Assembly (NCBI RefSeq): GCF_001544835.2
Contig: NZ_FCNX02000008.1
Span: 62,001-126,000 of the forward strand
Length of the DNA stretch: 64,000 bases
Reading direction: 5' to 3'
Source: Caballeronia fortuita
GTDB taxonomy: Bacteria; Pseudomonadota; Gammaproteobacteria; Burkholderiales; Burkholderiaceae
In this document: in pieces, positions 26,727 to 35,714 of the stretch
Position numbering within the stretch: position 1 is the stretch's first letter
Layout: every line of letters begins with the position of its first letter
Program-made: the position numbers and the translations under genes
The notes under the pieces: generated by a model
The model's database searches: none
The model's input: only the letters and a program-made list of their open reading frames with translations
Told to the model about the DNA's origin: nothing

Positions 26727-27458
26727 TCAGCGGCCCATCTGCACCGAACCCGATACGTCGACGGTCACTGTCGTCGTACCGGCTTCCATCGCGATGGGCG
26801 AGGCCATCTTCGCATCGGCGCTCATTGCGCGCGATTGCATCATCATGACGGGACGCGGCTGCGCGCCGCTGTGTCCGACATTCACTTCCCGAATCGTGAA
26901 ATTGCTGTAGCCGAAGCCTTGCGCGGCGGTTTGCGCCTGCTTGCGGAACGAGTCGATGGCTTGCGCGACGAGCTTCTGCTCGGCGGCGCGCTGCGCCTCG
27001 GGCGATAGCGAGAACGCGACGCTGCCTACTTGCATCGACGAACTCATCTTGCCCGCGAGCTTCGATGCCGCCGCGAAGTCGTGCGATTCGAGCACGACTT
27101 CCGTGCGGCCGCGCCACGCGGAAATCTTGCCGTCGCGATCGGTGGACGGATATACGGTGAACGAGCCGCTCTTCGCCGTCACGTTGTCGACGCCTTTCGC
27201 TTCGCGCAGCGCGGCATCCGCGCGCTGATTGAGCGTATTGGTGAGCGAAGAAGGATCGGCCGCCTCCTGCTCGTAGAAGAGCGTGATGTCGACGACATCC
27301 TGCGGCACTTGCGCGCTTGCCTGAGCCGAAAGCGAGAGCACGCCCGAAGGCTGCGGCTGCGTGATCACCGTTTGCGCGGCGGCGACGTGAGAGAAAGTGA
27401 GCGCGGCGCCCGACATCGCGAGGAGCGCGAGGGCGGCGGCAGTTTTTTTATCGATCAT
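26727..27458 (-). CDS. SIMPL-domain (DUF541) periplasmic protein
   Basis: A 243-residue exported protein. The signal peptide spans residues 1–29 (TAAALALLAMSGAALTFSHVAAA). The mature part opens with PSGVLSLSAQASAQVPQDVVDITLFYEQEA and ends VTVDVSGSVQM, typical of the SIMPL/BP26/OMP28 fold, which forms ring-like oligomers. Start MIDKKTAAAL at 27458 is chosen because GGAG lies seven bases upstream; an in-frame methionine exists at 27476. Function in this family is poorly defined. Confidence 0.85.
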   Translation of the reverse strand: MIDKKTAAALALLAMSGAALTFSHVAAAQTVITQPQPSGVLSLSAQASAQVPQDVVDITLFYEQEAADPSSLTNTLNQRADAALREAKGVDNVTAKSGSFTVYPSTDRDGKISAWRGRTEVVLESHDFAAASKLAGKMSSSMQVGSVAFSLSPEAQRAAEQKLVAQAIDSFRKQAQTAAQGFGYSNFTIREVNVGHSGAQPRPVMMMQSRAMSADAKMASPIAMEAGTTTVTVDVSGSVQMGR

Positions 27459-27527
27459 CGAAGGACTCCAGGACATCGCGTACTTGCGACCGGATTTAGT
27501 CGCGGTCGTGAAGTCGTAAGTTCCTTG

Positions 27528-27986
27528 TTAGACGAGATGCTCGGTAATAAATCGCCATTGCGCTTCGGTGACCGGCGTGATCGACAGCCGGTTGCCGCGC
27601 GCGAGCACCAGCATGTCCGCGAGTTCTTCGTGCTCGCGCAGCGCCGCAAGCGAAACGAGCGGCGTCTTCTTTACGAACTTCACGTCGACGAGCATCCAGC
27701 GCGGCGTTTCCCGCGTCGATTTCGGATCGTAGTAATCGCTCTTCGGATCGAACTGCGTGGGATCCGGATAGGCCGTCGAGCACACCTTCGCAATGCCCGC
27801 GATGCCTGGCTCCGGGCAGCTCGAATGATAGAAGAGCACGCCGTCGCCGATCTGCATCTGATCGCGCATGAAGTTGCGCGCCTGATAGTTGCGCACGCCC
27901 GTCCACGGCAAGGTTTTCTTCGGCGCGTGCGCGAGATGATCGATGCTCGCTTCGTCCGGCTCGGACTTCATCAGCCAGTAGCGCAT
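27528..27986 (-). CDS. EVE-domain protein
   Basis: A 152-residue protein starting MRYWLMKSEPDEASIDHL and containing WTGVRNYQARNFMRDQMQIGDGVLFYHSSC, the EVE-domain core, a PUA-like fold thought to bind modified bases in RNA or DNA. An in-frame methionine four codons upstream (27998) is also possible. It lies downstream of 6S RNA and zapA on the same strand, an arrangement common in Burkholderiales. Confidence 0.9.
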   Translation of the reverse strand: MRYWLMKSEPDEASIDHLAHAPKKTLPWTGVRNYQARNFMRDQMQIGDGVLFYHSSCPEPGIAGIAKVCSTAYPDPTQFDPKSDYYDPKSTRETPRWMLVDVKFVKKTPLVSLAALREHEELADMLVLARGNRLSITPVTEAQWRFITEHLV

Positions 27987-28023
27987 GGTCGTGTGCATGA
28001 GTGGAAGGGCGAACGGCCGCGAC

Positions 28024-28057
28024 AAACGAAAACGGCATCGGAAAAACCGATGCCGTT
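28024..28057 (-). terminator. Terminator following 6S RNA
   Basis: A perfect 11-bp stem AACGGCATCGG / CCGATGCCGTT around AAAAA. On the minus strand TTTTCGTTT follows. It separates the 6S RNA gene from the EVE gene. Confidence 0.8.
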
Positions 28058-28061
28058 CTTT

Positions 28062-28246
28062 GATGAGGTCCCCGCCACAGCCGCTAGGCCGGCATCCTGA
28101 ACCTGGGTTCAAGATTGGTCGCGGTAAGCAACACTTCGGGTACATCGGACTAGCGACGCGCGCGCCCGTGCTGCAAGGTTCCGCAACCGTGCCAATGTAG
28201 CATTGGTTCAAGGAATATATGACCTTGGCGAACCAGGCAGGGAAAC
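28062..28246 (-). ncRNA. ssrS: 6S RNA
   Basis: Read on the minus strand, a region of about 180 bases holds hallmark 6S segments. These are TGGTTCGCCAAGG and CCTTGAACC in the 5' arm, a central open bubble region, and TTGAACCCAGGTTCAGG followed by GCGGCTGTGGCGGGGACC in the 3' arm. Family knowledge: 6S RNA mimics an open promoter and holds sigma-70 RNA polymerase in stationary phase. The zapA–ssrS order is conserved across proteobacteria. Ends are approximate; a TAGAGT box sits just upstream of the 5' end. Confidence 0.85.
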
Positions 28247-28351
28247 GTCACTCTACACCAATCATCTGGCTTCTGCAGCCCCGCCAAGGTTTCTTTTTTT
28301 CATCGACATCGCGCGCCGATTGACTCGCCGATTACTGCGGCGCGCGTCTCG

Positions 28352-28666
28352 TCATTGCGCTTCGTATTGCGCAATGACGGCACCGAGCTGTTCGTTCATC
28401 GAATGCATGGTGCGGCGGATTTCTTCGGCAGGGAAGGCTTCGCCGTGACGCACGCTGTCCTGCAGCTTAAGCAATTCCGACGCCAGCGAAAGCGCCGCCA
28501 TCACCGCGATGCGGTCCGTGCCGCGCACGCTGCTTGCATTGCGCACCTTGTTCATCTCGGCATCGACGCGCGCGACGGCTTCGCGCAATGCGCCTTCCGT
28601 TTCCGGCGAACAGGCGAGACGATACGGTTGGCCGAGAATGGATACTTCGATCTGCGTGGTCGTCAT
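28352..28666 (-). CDS. zapA: Cell-division protein ZapA
   Basis: A 104-residue FtsZ-bundling protein starting MTTTQIEVSILGQPYRLACS. The N-terminal alpha/beta domain is followed by a long helix (residues ~55–104). Seen: EGALREAVARVDAEMNKVR and RIAVMAALSLASELL. Its start overlaps the stop of the coiled-coil gene by four bases (ATGA). Confidence 0.93.
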   Translation of the reverse strand: MTTTQIEVSILGQPYRLACSPETEGALREAVARVDAEMNKVRNASSVRGTDRIAVMAALSLASELLKLQDSVRHGEAFPAEEIRRTMHSMNEQLGAVIAQYEAQ

Positions 28667-29031
28667 GCCTTCTCTCCCTGATGATGCTCGCCGTGCAATT
28701 CCGCTTCGTGTGCTTCGCGGGAATCGGCTTCGAGGAGATCGAGTTGATTGTCGGACTCGGCATGTTGTCCCGACTTCGCGCGCGGCAGCTTCTCGAGAAT
28801 CGCGTTGAGGCGCACTTGCGCGTCGTCGATTTTCGCGGAGAGCGAATCGCGTTCGGACTGCAGCGTGTCGCGCTCTTCGCGCACTTGCGCCAGTTCGGCC
28901 TGCACGTTCGAATAATCGGCGCGCAGTTGTTCCAGTTGTTCCTGCAGCGCCTGATGCGCCTGCTTGTGGCGCTCGCTGATCTGGATCAGCCGGCCGATAT
29001 TTCCTGACAGTGATTCGAGTTCGTTGAGCAT
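28663..29031 (-). CDS. Coiled-coil protein upstream of zapA (122 aa)
   Basis: Starts MLNELESLSGNIGRLIQISE. Residues 5–90 are a continuous heptad-rich coiled coil (HQALQEQLEQLRADYSNVQAELAQVREERD) followed by an acidic/histidine-rich tail. A similar small coiled-coil gene sits before zapA in many beta- and gamma-proteobacteria. It resembles ZapB in structure, and a divisome role is inferred from coupling to zapA (ATGA overlap). Confidence 0.8.
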   Translation of the reverse strand: MLNELESLSGNIGRLIQISERHKQAHQALQEQLEQLRADYSNVQAELAQVREERDTLQSERDSLSAKIDDAQVRLNAILEKLPRAKSGQHAESDNQLDLLEADSREAHEAELHGEHHQGEKA

Positions 29032-29262
29032 GTGCTGCGTCCTCTAAAGACCTCGCATTTTAGCGCGGTTCAACGGAGCTTCCGATAAATGTCTCGTTTC
29101 GAGACGTAACAACACGCGATCTCGCGCCTAATTCCTTCGAATCGACGTGCGTCGCAATGCATTCGTGTGCAGAAAACGCGAGCGCCCCGCAACGCTCATG
29201 GAGACAGCCCGCGCCCGCTTCTCGTTCGATTCGTGGTGCGCCGCGCTGCCTCTGCGGTTTTC

Positions 29263-29291
29263 TTGACGATCCCTGACCGCGCTCCTACACT
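29263..29291 (+). promoter_or_regulatory. Promoter of the cobalamin-controlled operon
   Basis: TTGACG, a 17-base spacer and TACACT, close to sigma-70 consensus. The predicted transcript starts at about 29298, right at the riboswitch 5' end, which supports both calls. Confidence 0.7.
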
Positions 29292-29299
29292 TGCCGCAC

Positions 29300-29566
29300 T
29301 TTTGGTGCTCGCCTCCGCGGATCTCGCGGATGCAGTCAAACGGGAAACAGGGCGCGGCGTTGCCGGAACCGGCAACGAGCCAACCTGTGCTGCCCCCGCA
29401 ACGGTAAGCGACCGCAACGCAAGTTGCAAGTCGTCTCATGCGCGTTCATGGCGCGCGAGCGTGTCGAATTTCATCGCACGCACGCGACTGCAAGAAACGT
29501 GTCGACGCCACTGCGCACGATGCGCGGGAAGGCGAGACGATCCGTCGTCAGCCCGGATACCGGCCG
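29300..29566 (+). promoter_or_regulatory. Cobalamin (B12) riboswitch
   Basis: Seen: GGTGCTCGCC at the 5' end, CGGGAAACAGG, the highly conserved TGCCCCCGCAACGGTAAGCG core (29390–29411), the B12-box-like GCCACTG, GGGAAGGCGA, and the closing CAGCCCGGATACCGGCC. The stretch between core and B12 box is long (about 95 bases). Family knowledge: adenosylcobalamin binding lowers expression of the downstream gene. The operon btuB–cobC begins about 100 bases after it. Confidence 0.92.
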
Positions 29567-29663
29567 TAGTTCGACGCATCGGCGTATAGCGCGCGATGCG
29601 TTCGTCGCGCATCGTCCTCGCGGGGAGCGGGGTCGCGCTCACGCGAAACGGAACACTTCACTC

Positions 29664-31538
29664 ATGGTATTGCCACTGGCCGCGCTCAAGAGCGGTCTCT
29701 CCCGTCATGGCGTGCTCGCTGCTGCCATCGGCGCGTTGCCGTTCGCCGGCGCGGCGCATGCAGCCGACGATGCATCGCAGACGCTCGCGCCCGTCGTCGT
29801 CACCGCGACGCGCGCGCCGCAGCCGCTCGCCGCATCGATCCCGCAGACATCCGTGTTCGACGAACAGGACATCGCCGACGCCAACGCCGACGATGTGCTC
29901 GGCCTCATCGCGCTTGCGCCCGGCGTGCAGATTACGCGCAACGGCGGGCCGGGCGCGAACTCGGGGCTTTTCATACGCGGCGCGGCGTCATCGCAATCGC
30001 TCGTGCTGATCGATGGCGTGCGCGTCGAATCGGCCTCGCTCGGCGCGGCGCAGCTATCGCAACTGATGCTCGATCAGACCGGACGCGTCGAGGTCGTGAA
30101 CGGCAATGTGTCGGCGCTGTATGGCTCGAACGCAATCGGCGGCGTCGTGCAGATCTTCACGAAGGAAGGCGAGCCGCATCCGCCGCGCTTCAACTTCGAG
30201 GCCGAATACGGCAGCTATCACACGCAGCGGCAAGCGGCGGGCGTGAACGGCGCGCTCGACAAGGACGGGCGCACGACCTTCAGCATCAACGTCTCGCGCG
30301 AGAAGACCGACGGTTTCTCGGCGATCGATCCGAATCTCGCGCCCGGCGCGAATCCGAATGCGAACGGCTATCTGAACGAGAGCGTCGCGGCGACGCTGCG
30401 CCACACGTTCACCGACAAGTGGGACGCGGGCGTGCGCTTCCTGCAATCGAACGGCATCAACAGTTTCGACGATGCCTACGGCCTGCCGACCGACATCAAC
30501 GAAACGCATAGCCGCGTGCGCTCGGCGTCGGTTTTCGCGAACGGCCGCATCACGGACAACTGGACGACGCACTTCACGATCGCACAGGGACAGGACCGCG
30601 CGAACATCGAGCAGAACGGCGTCTATACGAGCCGCTTCAACTCGGAGAACCGGCAATACACGTGGCAGAACGATCTCAGGATCGACGCTGACCACAAGCT
30701 CTTTCTCGGCTACGAGCATCTCGATCAGACGCTCGATTCCGACCAGTTCCGCGCGCCCGATCGACACGTGAACTCGATTTTTGCGGGCTACGTGGGACAT
30801 ATCGGCGCGAATGACTTGCAGGCGAATCTGCGTCACGATCAGTATTCCGATTTCGGCGGCGCGAACAGCTACTATCTCGGCTACGCATACAACTTCGATA
30901 CGCACTGGAAGGCGAGCGCGAGCTATTCGGGATCGTTTCGCGCGCCGAGCTTCGACGATCTCTACTATCCGCTGAGCGGCAATTCGTCGATACAGCCGGA
31001 GCGCAGTCATTCCGTCGAGGCCGCGTTGCAGTACGCATCGAATGCGCTCGGTGTGATGCGCGTGACGCTCTTCCAGACGCGCTATTCGAATCTGATCGAT
31101 TACGTGTCCGACGGCGGCTTCTACTATGTCGCGCAGAACGTCGGGCGCGCGAAGGTGCAGGGCATCGAGGGATCGTGGGCGGGGCACGTCGGCGCAACGG
31201 ACGTGCGCGCGGGCGTCACGTTCCAGAATCCCGTCGACGAAACGAATCACGAAGACCTGACGCGGCGCGCGCGGCATTTCGCGACCTTGACGGCGCATCG
31301 CACGATCGGGCCGTGGCGCGTCGGCGGCGAATGGATCGTGAGCGGAGAGCGCCGCGATTACGATTCGACGCTCGCGGGCTACGGCATCGTGAATCTGTCG
31401 GCGCGCTACGATATATCGAAGTCGTGGTACGTCACGGCGCGCATCGACAATCTGTTCGACAAGGACTATGAACTTGCGTACTCGTACAACACGCCACGGC
31501 GCGGCGCGTACATCACCTTGGGCTGGCATCCGTCGTGA
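29664..31538 (+). CDS. btuB: TonB-dependent vitamin B12 outer-membrane receptor
   Basis: A 624-residue outer-membrane barrel that imports cobalamin using TonB energy. A signal peptide ends about AAHA/ADDA (residue ~34). The TonB box region reads LAPVVVTATR, followed by the plug domain (GLFIRGAASSQSLVLIDGVR, VEVVNGNVSALYGSNAIGGVV) and a 22-strand-like barrel ending RRGAYITLGWHPS. Length is close to E. coli BtuB. The start MVLPLAALKS at 29664 is the last one before the signal; upstream in-frame codons lie in the riboswitch. Confidence 0.92.
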   Translation: MVLPLAALKSGLSRHGVLAAAIGALPFAGAAHAADDASQTLAPVVVTATRAPQPLAASIPQTSVFDEQDIADANADDVLGLIALAPGVQITRNGGPGANSGLFIRGAASSQSLVLIDGVRVESASLGAAQLSQLMLDQTGRVEVVNGNVSALYGSNAIGGVVQIFTKEGEPHPPRFNFEAEYGSYHTQRQAAGVNGALDKDGRTTFSINVSREKTDGFSAIDPNLAPGANPNANGYLNESVAATLRHTFTDKWDAGVRFLQSNGINSFDDAYGLPTDINETHSRVRSASVFANGRITDNWTTHFTIAQGQDRANIEQNGVYTSRFNSENRQYTWQNDLRIDADHKLFLGYEHLDQTLDSDQFRAPDRHVNSIFAGYVGHIGANDLQANLRHDQYSDFGGANSYYLGYAYNFDTHWKASASYSGSFRAPSFDDLYYPLSGNSSIQPERSHSVEAALQYASNALGVMRVTLFQTRYSNLIDYVSDGGFYYVAQNVGRAKVQGIEGSWAGHVGATDVRAGVTFQNPVDETNHEDLTRRARHFATLTAHRTIGPWRVGGEWIVSGERRDYDSTLAGYGIVNLSARYDISKSWYVTARIDNLFDKDYELAYSYNTPRRGAYITLGWHPS

Positions 31539-32563
31539 GCCGCGCGGCTGAACCGTTGCGGGCGATGAACGCGAGCCGCGCCACCGCGATATGGATCGCG
31601 CTCGGCCTGGCGACGCTCGCCGTGCTCGTCGCGTCGCTCGCGATGGGCAGTGTTGCGTTGCCCGTATCGCGTGCGCTCGGCGCGCTCTTTCACGCGAATA
31701 CGACGACACCCGATATCGCCGGTGACATCGTGCTCGCGCTGCGCCTGCCGCGCGCGCTCGCGGGCTTCGCATCGGGCGCGCTGCTCGCGTTTGCCGGCGC
31801 GCTGCTGCAAGTGCTGTTGCGCAATCCGCTCGCGGAACCTTATGTGCTCGGCGTGTCCGGCGGCGCGGCGACCTTCGCGCTTGCCGCGATGCTCGCGTCG
31901 ATGCCGTGGTGGGGCGTCGATATCGCGGCATGCGCAGGCGCGTTCGCATCGATCGTTCTGGTGCTCGGGCTCGCGCGCCGCGACCTTTGGCAAAGCGCGC
32001 AGGAAGCATCGCCGAGGCTCTTGCTGACGGGCGTCGTGATCGCGTCCGGATGGGGCGCGCTGATTACGCTGATTCTGAGTATCGCGCCCGAGAACCGGCT
32101 GCGCGGCATGATCTTCTGGCTGACGGGCGATCTCAACGGCGCGGCTACGCCGTGGCCCGCATTGATCGCGCTCGTGCTCGCGCTCGTCGCCATCGTTCCG
32201 GTTGCGCCGCAACTGAACGTGCTGCTGCGCGGCGACACGGCCGCGCGCGCGCTCGGCGTGCCGGTTGCGCGGCTGCGCGTGCGCGTGTATCTCGCCGCAT
32301 CGATCGCGGCGGCGGCTGCGGTGACGACATCGGGAACCATCGGCTTCGTCGGGCTCGTCGTGCCGCATCTGCTGCGCCTTGCGTTCGGCAACGATCAGCG
32401 CATGCTCGTGCCCGCCGCCGCGCTCGCGGGCGGGCTCGCGGTGATGGCCGCGGATCTCCTCGCGCGCACGGTGATCGCGCCCGCGCAATTGCCGGTCGGC
32501 GTCGTCACCGCATTGATCGGCGTGCCGATGTTCCTGTGGATGCTGCTGCGGAGGCCGCGATGA
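31535..32563 (+). CDS. btuC: Cobalamin/iron-siderophore-type ABC permease
   Basis: A 342-residue FecCD/BtuC-family permease with about ten helices. Seen: RLPRALAGFASGALLAFAGALLQVLLRNPLAEPYVLGVSGGA, the family hallmark, and TIGFVGLVVPHLLRL. It starts with GTG overlapping the btuB stop (GTGA); ATG at 31565 is an alternative. With BtuD and BtuF (39530–40420) it forms the inner-membrane B12 importer. The cobalamin role follows from operon context. Confidence 0.9.
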   Translation: MSRAAEPLRAMNASRATAIWIALGLATLAVLVASLAMGSVALPVSRALGALFHANTTTPDIAGDIVLALRLPRALAGFASGALLAFAGALLQVLLRNPLAEPYVLGVSGGAATFALAAMLASMPWWGVDIAACAGAFASIVLVLGLARRDLWQSAQEASPRLLLTGVVIASGWGALITLILSIAPENRLRGMIFWLTGDLNGAATPWPALIALVLALVAIVPVAPQLNVLLRGDTAARALGVPVARLRVRVYLAASIAAAAAVTTSGTIGFVGLVVPHLLRLAFGNDQRMLVPAAALAGGLAVMAADLLARTVIAPAQLPVGVVTALIGVPMFLWMLLRRPR

Positions 32564-33336
32564 CGTTGCATCTCGACGCCATCGTGCTTCGCGCGGGCGC
32601 GCGCACGCTCGTCGACGGTCTCACGCAGTCGATCGATGCAGGCGAAGTGTGGTGCATCGCCGGGCCGAACGGCGCGGGCAAGACGACGCTCATCAACGTG
32701 CTCGCGGGATTGGCGAAGGCGGCGTCGGGCAGCGTGTCGCTCGATGGGCGTGCGCTCGCGTCATGGCGCGCGGCAGACCTCGCGCGCGCGCGCGCATTGA
32801 TGCCGCAAGCCGCGCACGATGCCTTCAGCGCGAGCGTGCTCGATACCGTGCTGCTCAACCGCTTTCCCCATCTCGCCGGCTGGGGTTGGGAAAGCGACGA
32901 AGACCGCGCCGCCGCACGCGCCGCGCTCGATACCCTGGGCCTTGCATCGTTCGCATCGCGCGACGTGCTGACGCTTTCCGGCGGTGAACGCCAGCGTGTC
33001 GCGCTTGCCGCCGTGCTATGCCAGAACGCGGGGCTCTTGTTGCTCGACGAACCGCTGTCGCATCTCGACCTGCATCATCAGATCGCTTGTCTGCATGTGT
33101 TGCGCGATGCGGCGCGGGAACACAAGCGCGCCGTAATCTTCTCGTGCCACGATCTGAATCTCGCGCGCCGTTTCGCGACGCACGCATTTTTGCTCGATGG
33201 CCACGGCGGCGCGCACGCGGGCCTCGTCGCCGACGTTCTCACTGCCGAACGCGCGAGCGCTGCCTTCGGCTATCCGCTCGCGTTGATCCGCGACGGTGCG
33301 CACGAAGCGCTCGTGCCATCCATCCCTCGCTCATGA
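32560..33336 (+). CDS. btuD: Cobalamin-type ABC transporter ATPase
   Basis: A 258-residue ABC ATPase. Seen: Walker A AGPNGAGKTTL, signature LSGGERQRVALA, Walker B LLLLDEPLSHLD, and the H-loop FSCHDLNLA. Its ATG overlaps the btuC stop (ATGA), so translation is probably coupled. It powers BtuC. Confidence 0.92.
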   Translation: MTLHLDAIVLRAGARTLVDGLTQSIDAGEVWCIAGPNGAGKTTLINVLAGLAKAASGSVSLDGRALASWRAADLARARALMPQAAHDAFSASVLDTVLLNRFPHLAGWGWESDEDRAAARAALDTLGLASFASRDVLTLSGGERQRVALAAVLCQNAGLLLLDEPLSHLDLHHQIACLHVLRDAAREHKRAVIFSCHDLNLARRFATHAFLLDGHGGAHAGLVADVLTAERASAAFGYPLALIRDGAHEALVPSIPRS

Positions 33337-33347
33337 AAGGAATATCG

Positions 33348-34400
33348 ATGTCCACGAACCACGACATCCCGATGCCGCGCGCGCTCGACCGTGCGATCGA
33401 AAACGAGCTGCGCCGCGTCGTCGACATGAAGACGAAGCCGCCCGGCAGCCTCGGCCGGCTCGAAGCGATCGCGCTTCGAATGGGCCTGATTCAGCGCACG
33501 ACGAAGCCGCGCATCGAGCGTCCCGCGATGATCGTCTTCGCGGGCGATCACGGCATCGCGAAAGAGGGCGTGAGCTCGTATCCGCAGGAAGTGACCGCGC
33601 AGATGGTCGCCAATTTTCTGGCGGGCGGCGCGGCGATCAATGCGCTGTCGCGTTCGGTCGGCATGACGCTCGAAGTCGTCGATGCGGGCGTTGCCACGCC
33701 GATTCCCATCGATCACGGATACGAACGTCTGTCGCTCGGACTCGGCACACGCAACTTCGCGCACGAACGCGCGATGTCGCGTGAGACCGCGCTCGAAGGT
33801 ATCGCGCGTGGTGCGGCGCGCGTGCGCCATCATGCGTCGCTCGGCACGAATGTCATTGGCTTCGGCGAGATGGGCATCGCGAATACGTCGGCGGCGGCGT
33901 GCCTGATGAGCCGGCTGTGCGAGTTGCCGATCGACGAGTGCGTCGGGCGCGGCACCGGTCTCGACGATCGTGGCCTCGCACACAAGCGCGATGTATTGTC
34001 GAAGGCGCTCGCGCTGCATCGCGATGACGCCGATGCGATCGACACGCTCGCGACTTTCGGCGGCTTCGAGATCGCGATGATGACGGGCGCGTATCTCGCC
34101 GCCGCGTGCGAAGGCATGACGATTCTCGTCGATGGCTTCATCGCGACATCGGCGTTGCTGATTGCATCGAAGATCACGCCCGACGTGCTGGACTATTGCG
34201 TGTTCGCGCATGCATCGGATGAGGCGGGGCATCGCCGCATGCTCGCGTACTTCGACGCCGCGCCGCTCTTGCAACTCGACCTGCGTCTGGGCGAAGGCAC
34301 GGGCGCGGCGCTCGCGTTGCCGATCCTGCGCGCGGCCGTCGCGTTCGTCGACGAAATGGCGAGCTTCGAATCGGCGGGCGTGTCGAACAAAGCCGGCTGA
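33348..34400 (+). CDS. cobT: Nicotinate-nucleotide–dimethylbenzimidazole phosphoribosyltransferase
   Basis: A 350-residue enzyme that makes alpha-ribazole 5'-phosphate for the lower ligand of cobalamin. Seen: TKPPGSLGRLEAIAL, IVFAGDHGIAKEGVSSYPQEVTAQM, GFGEMGIANTSAAA and DGFIATSALLIA. MSTNHDIPMP at 33348 has AAAGGA spaced six bases before it; an ATG at 33333 is less well placed. Confidence 0.95.
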   Translation: MSTNHDIPMPRALDRAIENELRRVVDMKTKPPGSLGRLEAIALRMGLIQRTTKPRIERPAMIVFAGDHGIAKEGVSSYPQEVTAQMVANFLAGGAAINALSRSVGMTLEVVDAGVATPIPIDHGYERLSLGLGTRNFAHERAMSRETALEGIARGAARVRHHASLGTNVIGFGEMGIANTSAAACLMSRLCELPIDECVGRGTGLDDRGLAHKRDVLSKALALHRDDADAIDTLATFGGFEIAMMTGAYLAAACEGMTILVDGFIATSALLIASKITPDVLDYCVFAHASDEAGHRRMLAYFDAAPLLQLDLRLGEGTGAALALPILRAAVAFVDEMASFESAGVSNKAG

Positions 34401-34401
34401 C

Positions 34402-35160
34402 ATGCGTCCGCTCGACGAACTGCGCTACTTCTTCACTGCGCTCGGCTACTTTACGCGGGTGCCGGTGCCGCGCTGGGTCGGGTTCGAGCCCGCGTATCTG
34501 AACGCGGCGGCGCGTTACTTTCCGCTCGTCGGCGCGATGGTCGGCGGCGTTGCTGCGCTCGTGTATCTCGCGGCGTTGCGCGTGTTTCCATCGAGCGTGG
34601 CGGTGCTGCTTTCGATGGCCGCGACGCTCGTCCTGACCGGCGCATTCCACGAAGACGGCCTCGCGGATTGTGTCGATGCCTTCGGCGGCGCGTACACGCG
34701 TGAAGACGCATTACGCATCATGCACGACTCGCGTATCGGCGCATTCGGCGCGATTGCGTTGATCGTCGCGCTCGCGTTGAAGTGGCAGACGCTCGCCGCA
34801 TTGCCGCCGCAACGTGCAGCGTGGACGATGATCGCCGCGCACGCCGCGAGCCGCGCGTTCGCGATCAGCTATCTCGTCACGCTCGATTACGTGCGCGCCG
34901 AAGGCAAGGCGAAGCCGGTCGCGCAGCGCATGAGCGTCGCGTCGTTCGCGCTTGCGCTCGTGTTCGGCTTGCCTTGGGTCGTGGCGATCGACTGGCGGCT
35001 TGCAGGCTTCACGATCGTCGCGTTGATCGTGCTGCGTTTCTTCATCGGACGATACTTCGTGCGGCGCATCGGCGGCTATACCGGCGATTGTCTCGGCTTC
35101 GCTCAGCAAGTTTTCGAGATCGCGATTTACCTGATGGGGCTTGCATGGATCTCGTCCTGA
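34402..35160 (+). CDS. cobS: Adenosylcobinamide-GDP ribazoletransferase
   Basis: A 252-residue integral membrane enzyme that joins adenosylcobinamide-GDP with alpha-ribazole (phosphate). Seen: FFTALGYFTRVPVP, AARYFPLVGAMVGG, the acidic HEDGLADCVDAFGGAYTREDALRIMHDSRIG motif, and GGYTGDCLGFAQQVFEI near the C-terminus. It starts one base after the cobT stop and overlaps cobC by 16 bases. Confidence 0.94.
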   Translation: MRPLDELRYFFTALGYFTRVPVPRWVGFEPAYLNAAARYFPLVGAMVGGVAALVYLAALRVFPSSVAVLLSMAATLVLTGAFHEDGLADCVDAFGGAYTREDALRIMHDSRIGAFGAIALIVALALKWQTLAALPPQRAAWTMIAAHAASRAFAISYLVTLDYVRAEGKAKPVAQRMSVASFALALVFGLPWVVAIDWRLAGFTIVALIVLRFFIGRYFVRRIGGYTGDCLGFAQQVFEIAIYLMGLAWISS

Positions 35161-35714
35161 TCCGGCATCCGCGAGTCGCGGTCGATGCGGGTGTGTGCTA
35201 CGGGCAAACCGATGTGCCCTTGCGGGACGATGCGCACGGACTTGCGAGCGCGTTGTCGGCGCGCATGAACGCCTTGAATGTGCCCGCGTGCGTCGATGGA
35301 TGGCATGCGAGCCCGCTCGCGCGATGCGCTTCGATCGCGCAGGCGTTGGGCGGCGTCGCGCATATCGACGCGCGTCTTGCCGAGATGAACTTCGGCGCGT
35401 GGGAAGGGCGCGCGTGGGACCTGATCGATCGCGCGCTCATCGACGCATGGGCCGACGATATCCAGCACGCGCGTCCGCACGGCGGCGAAAGTCTCGCGCA
35501 GTTCGCGCAACGCGTGATCGCGTGGTTCGATGAAACGTGTGGTGATCGGCCGGCGGTGCATGTGGTCGCGCATGCGGGCGTGGTGCGCGTGCTCGCGGCG
35601 CATCTTCTGGGCATCGCGCGCGAGAGCGCATTGCAATGGCCGCTGGAATTCGGCGGGATCGTGTGGTTCAGGCGGGTGCGGGATCAGTGGGTGGTTGTGA
35701 GGTGGAATGTCTAG
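35145..35714 (+). CDS. cobC: Alpha-ribazole phosphatase (histidine phosphatase family)
   Basis: A 189-residue phosphoglycerate-mutase-like phosphatase starting MDLVLIRHPRVAVDAGVCYG. The catalytic RHP (for the usual RHG) is at residues 7–9, and other motifs are SPLARCASIAQALG, EMNFGAWEGRAW and VVAHAGVVR with the second histidine. It removes the 5'-phosphate of alpha-ribazole-P or cobalamin-P. Last gene of the riboswitch-controlled operon. Confidence 0.88.
   Translation: MDLVLIRHPRVAVDAGVCYGQTDVPLRDDAHGLASALSARMNALNVPACVDGWHASPLARCASIAQALGGVAHIDARLAEMNFGAWEGRAWDLIDRALIDAWADDIQHARPHGGESLAQFAQRVIAWFDETCGDRPAVHVVAHAGVVRVLAAHLLGIARESALQWPLEFGGIVWFRRVRDQWVVVRWNV

Noticed and set aside
28203-28448. 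Short plus-strand open frame over the 6S RNA start and zapA end
   Set aside because: It overlaps the 5' arm of 6S RNA and runs antisense to zapA; no ribosome-binding site.
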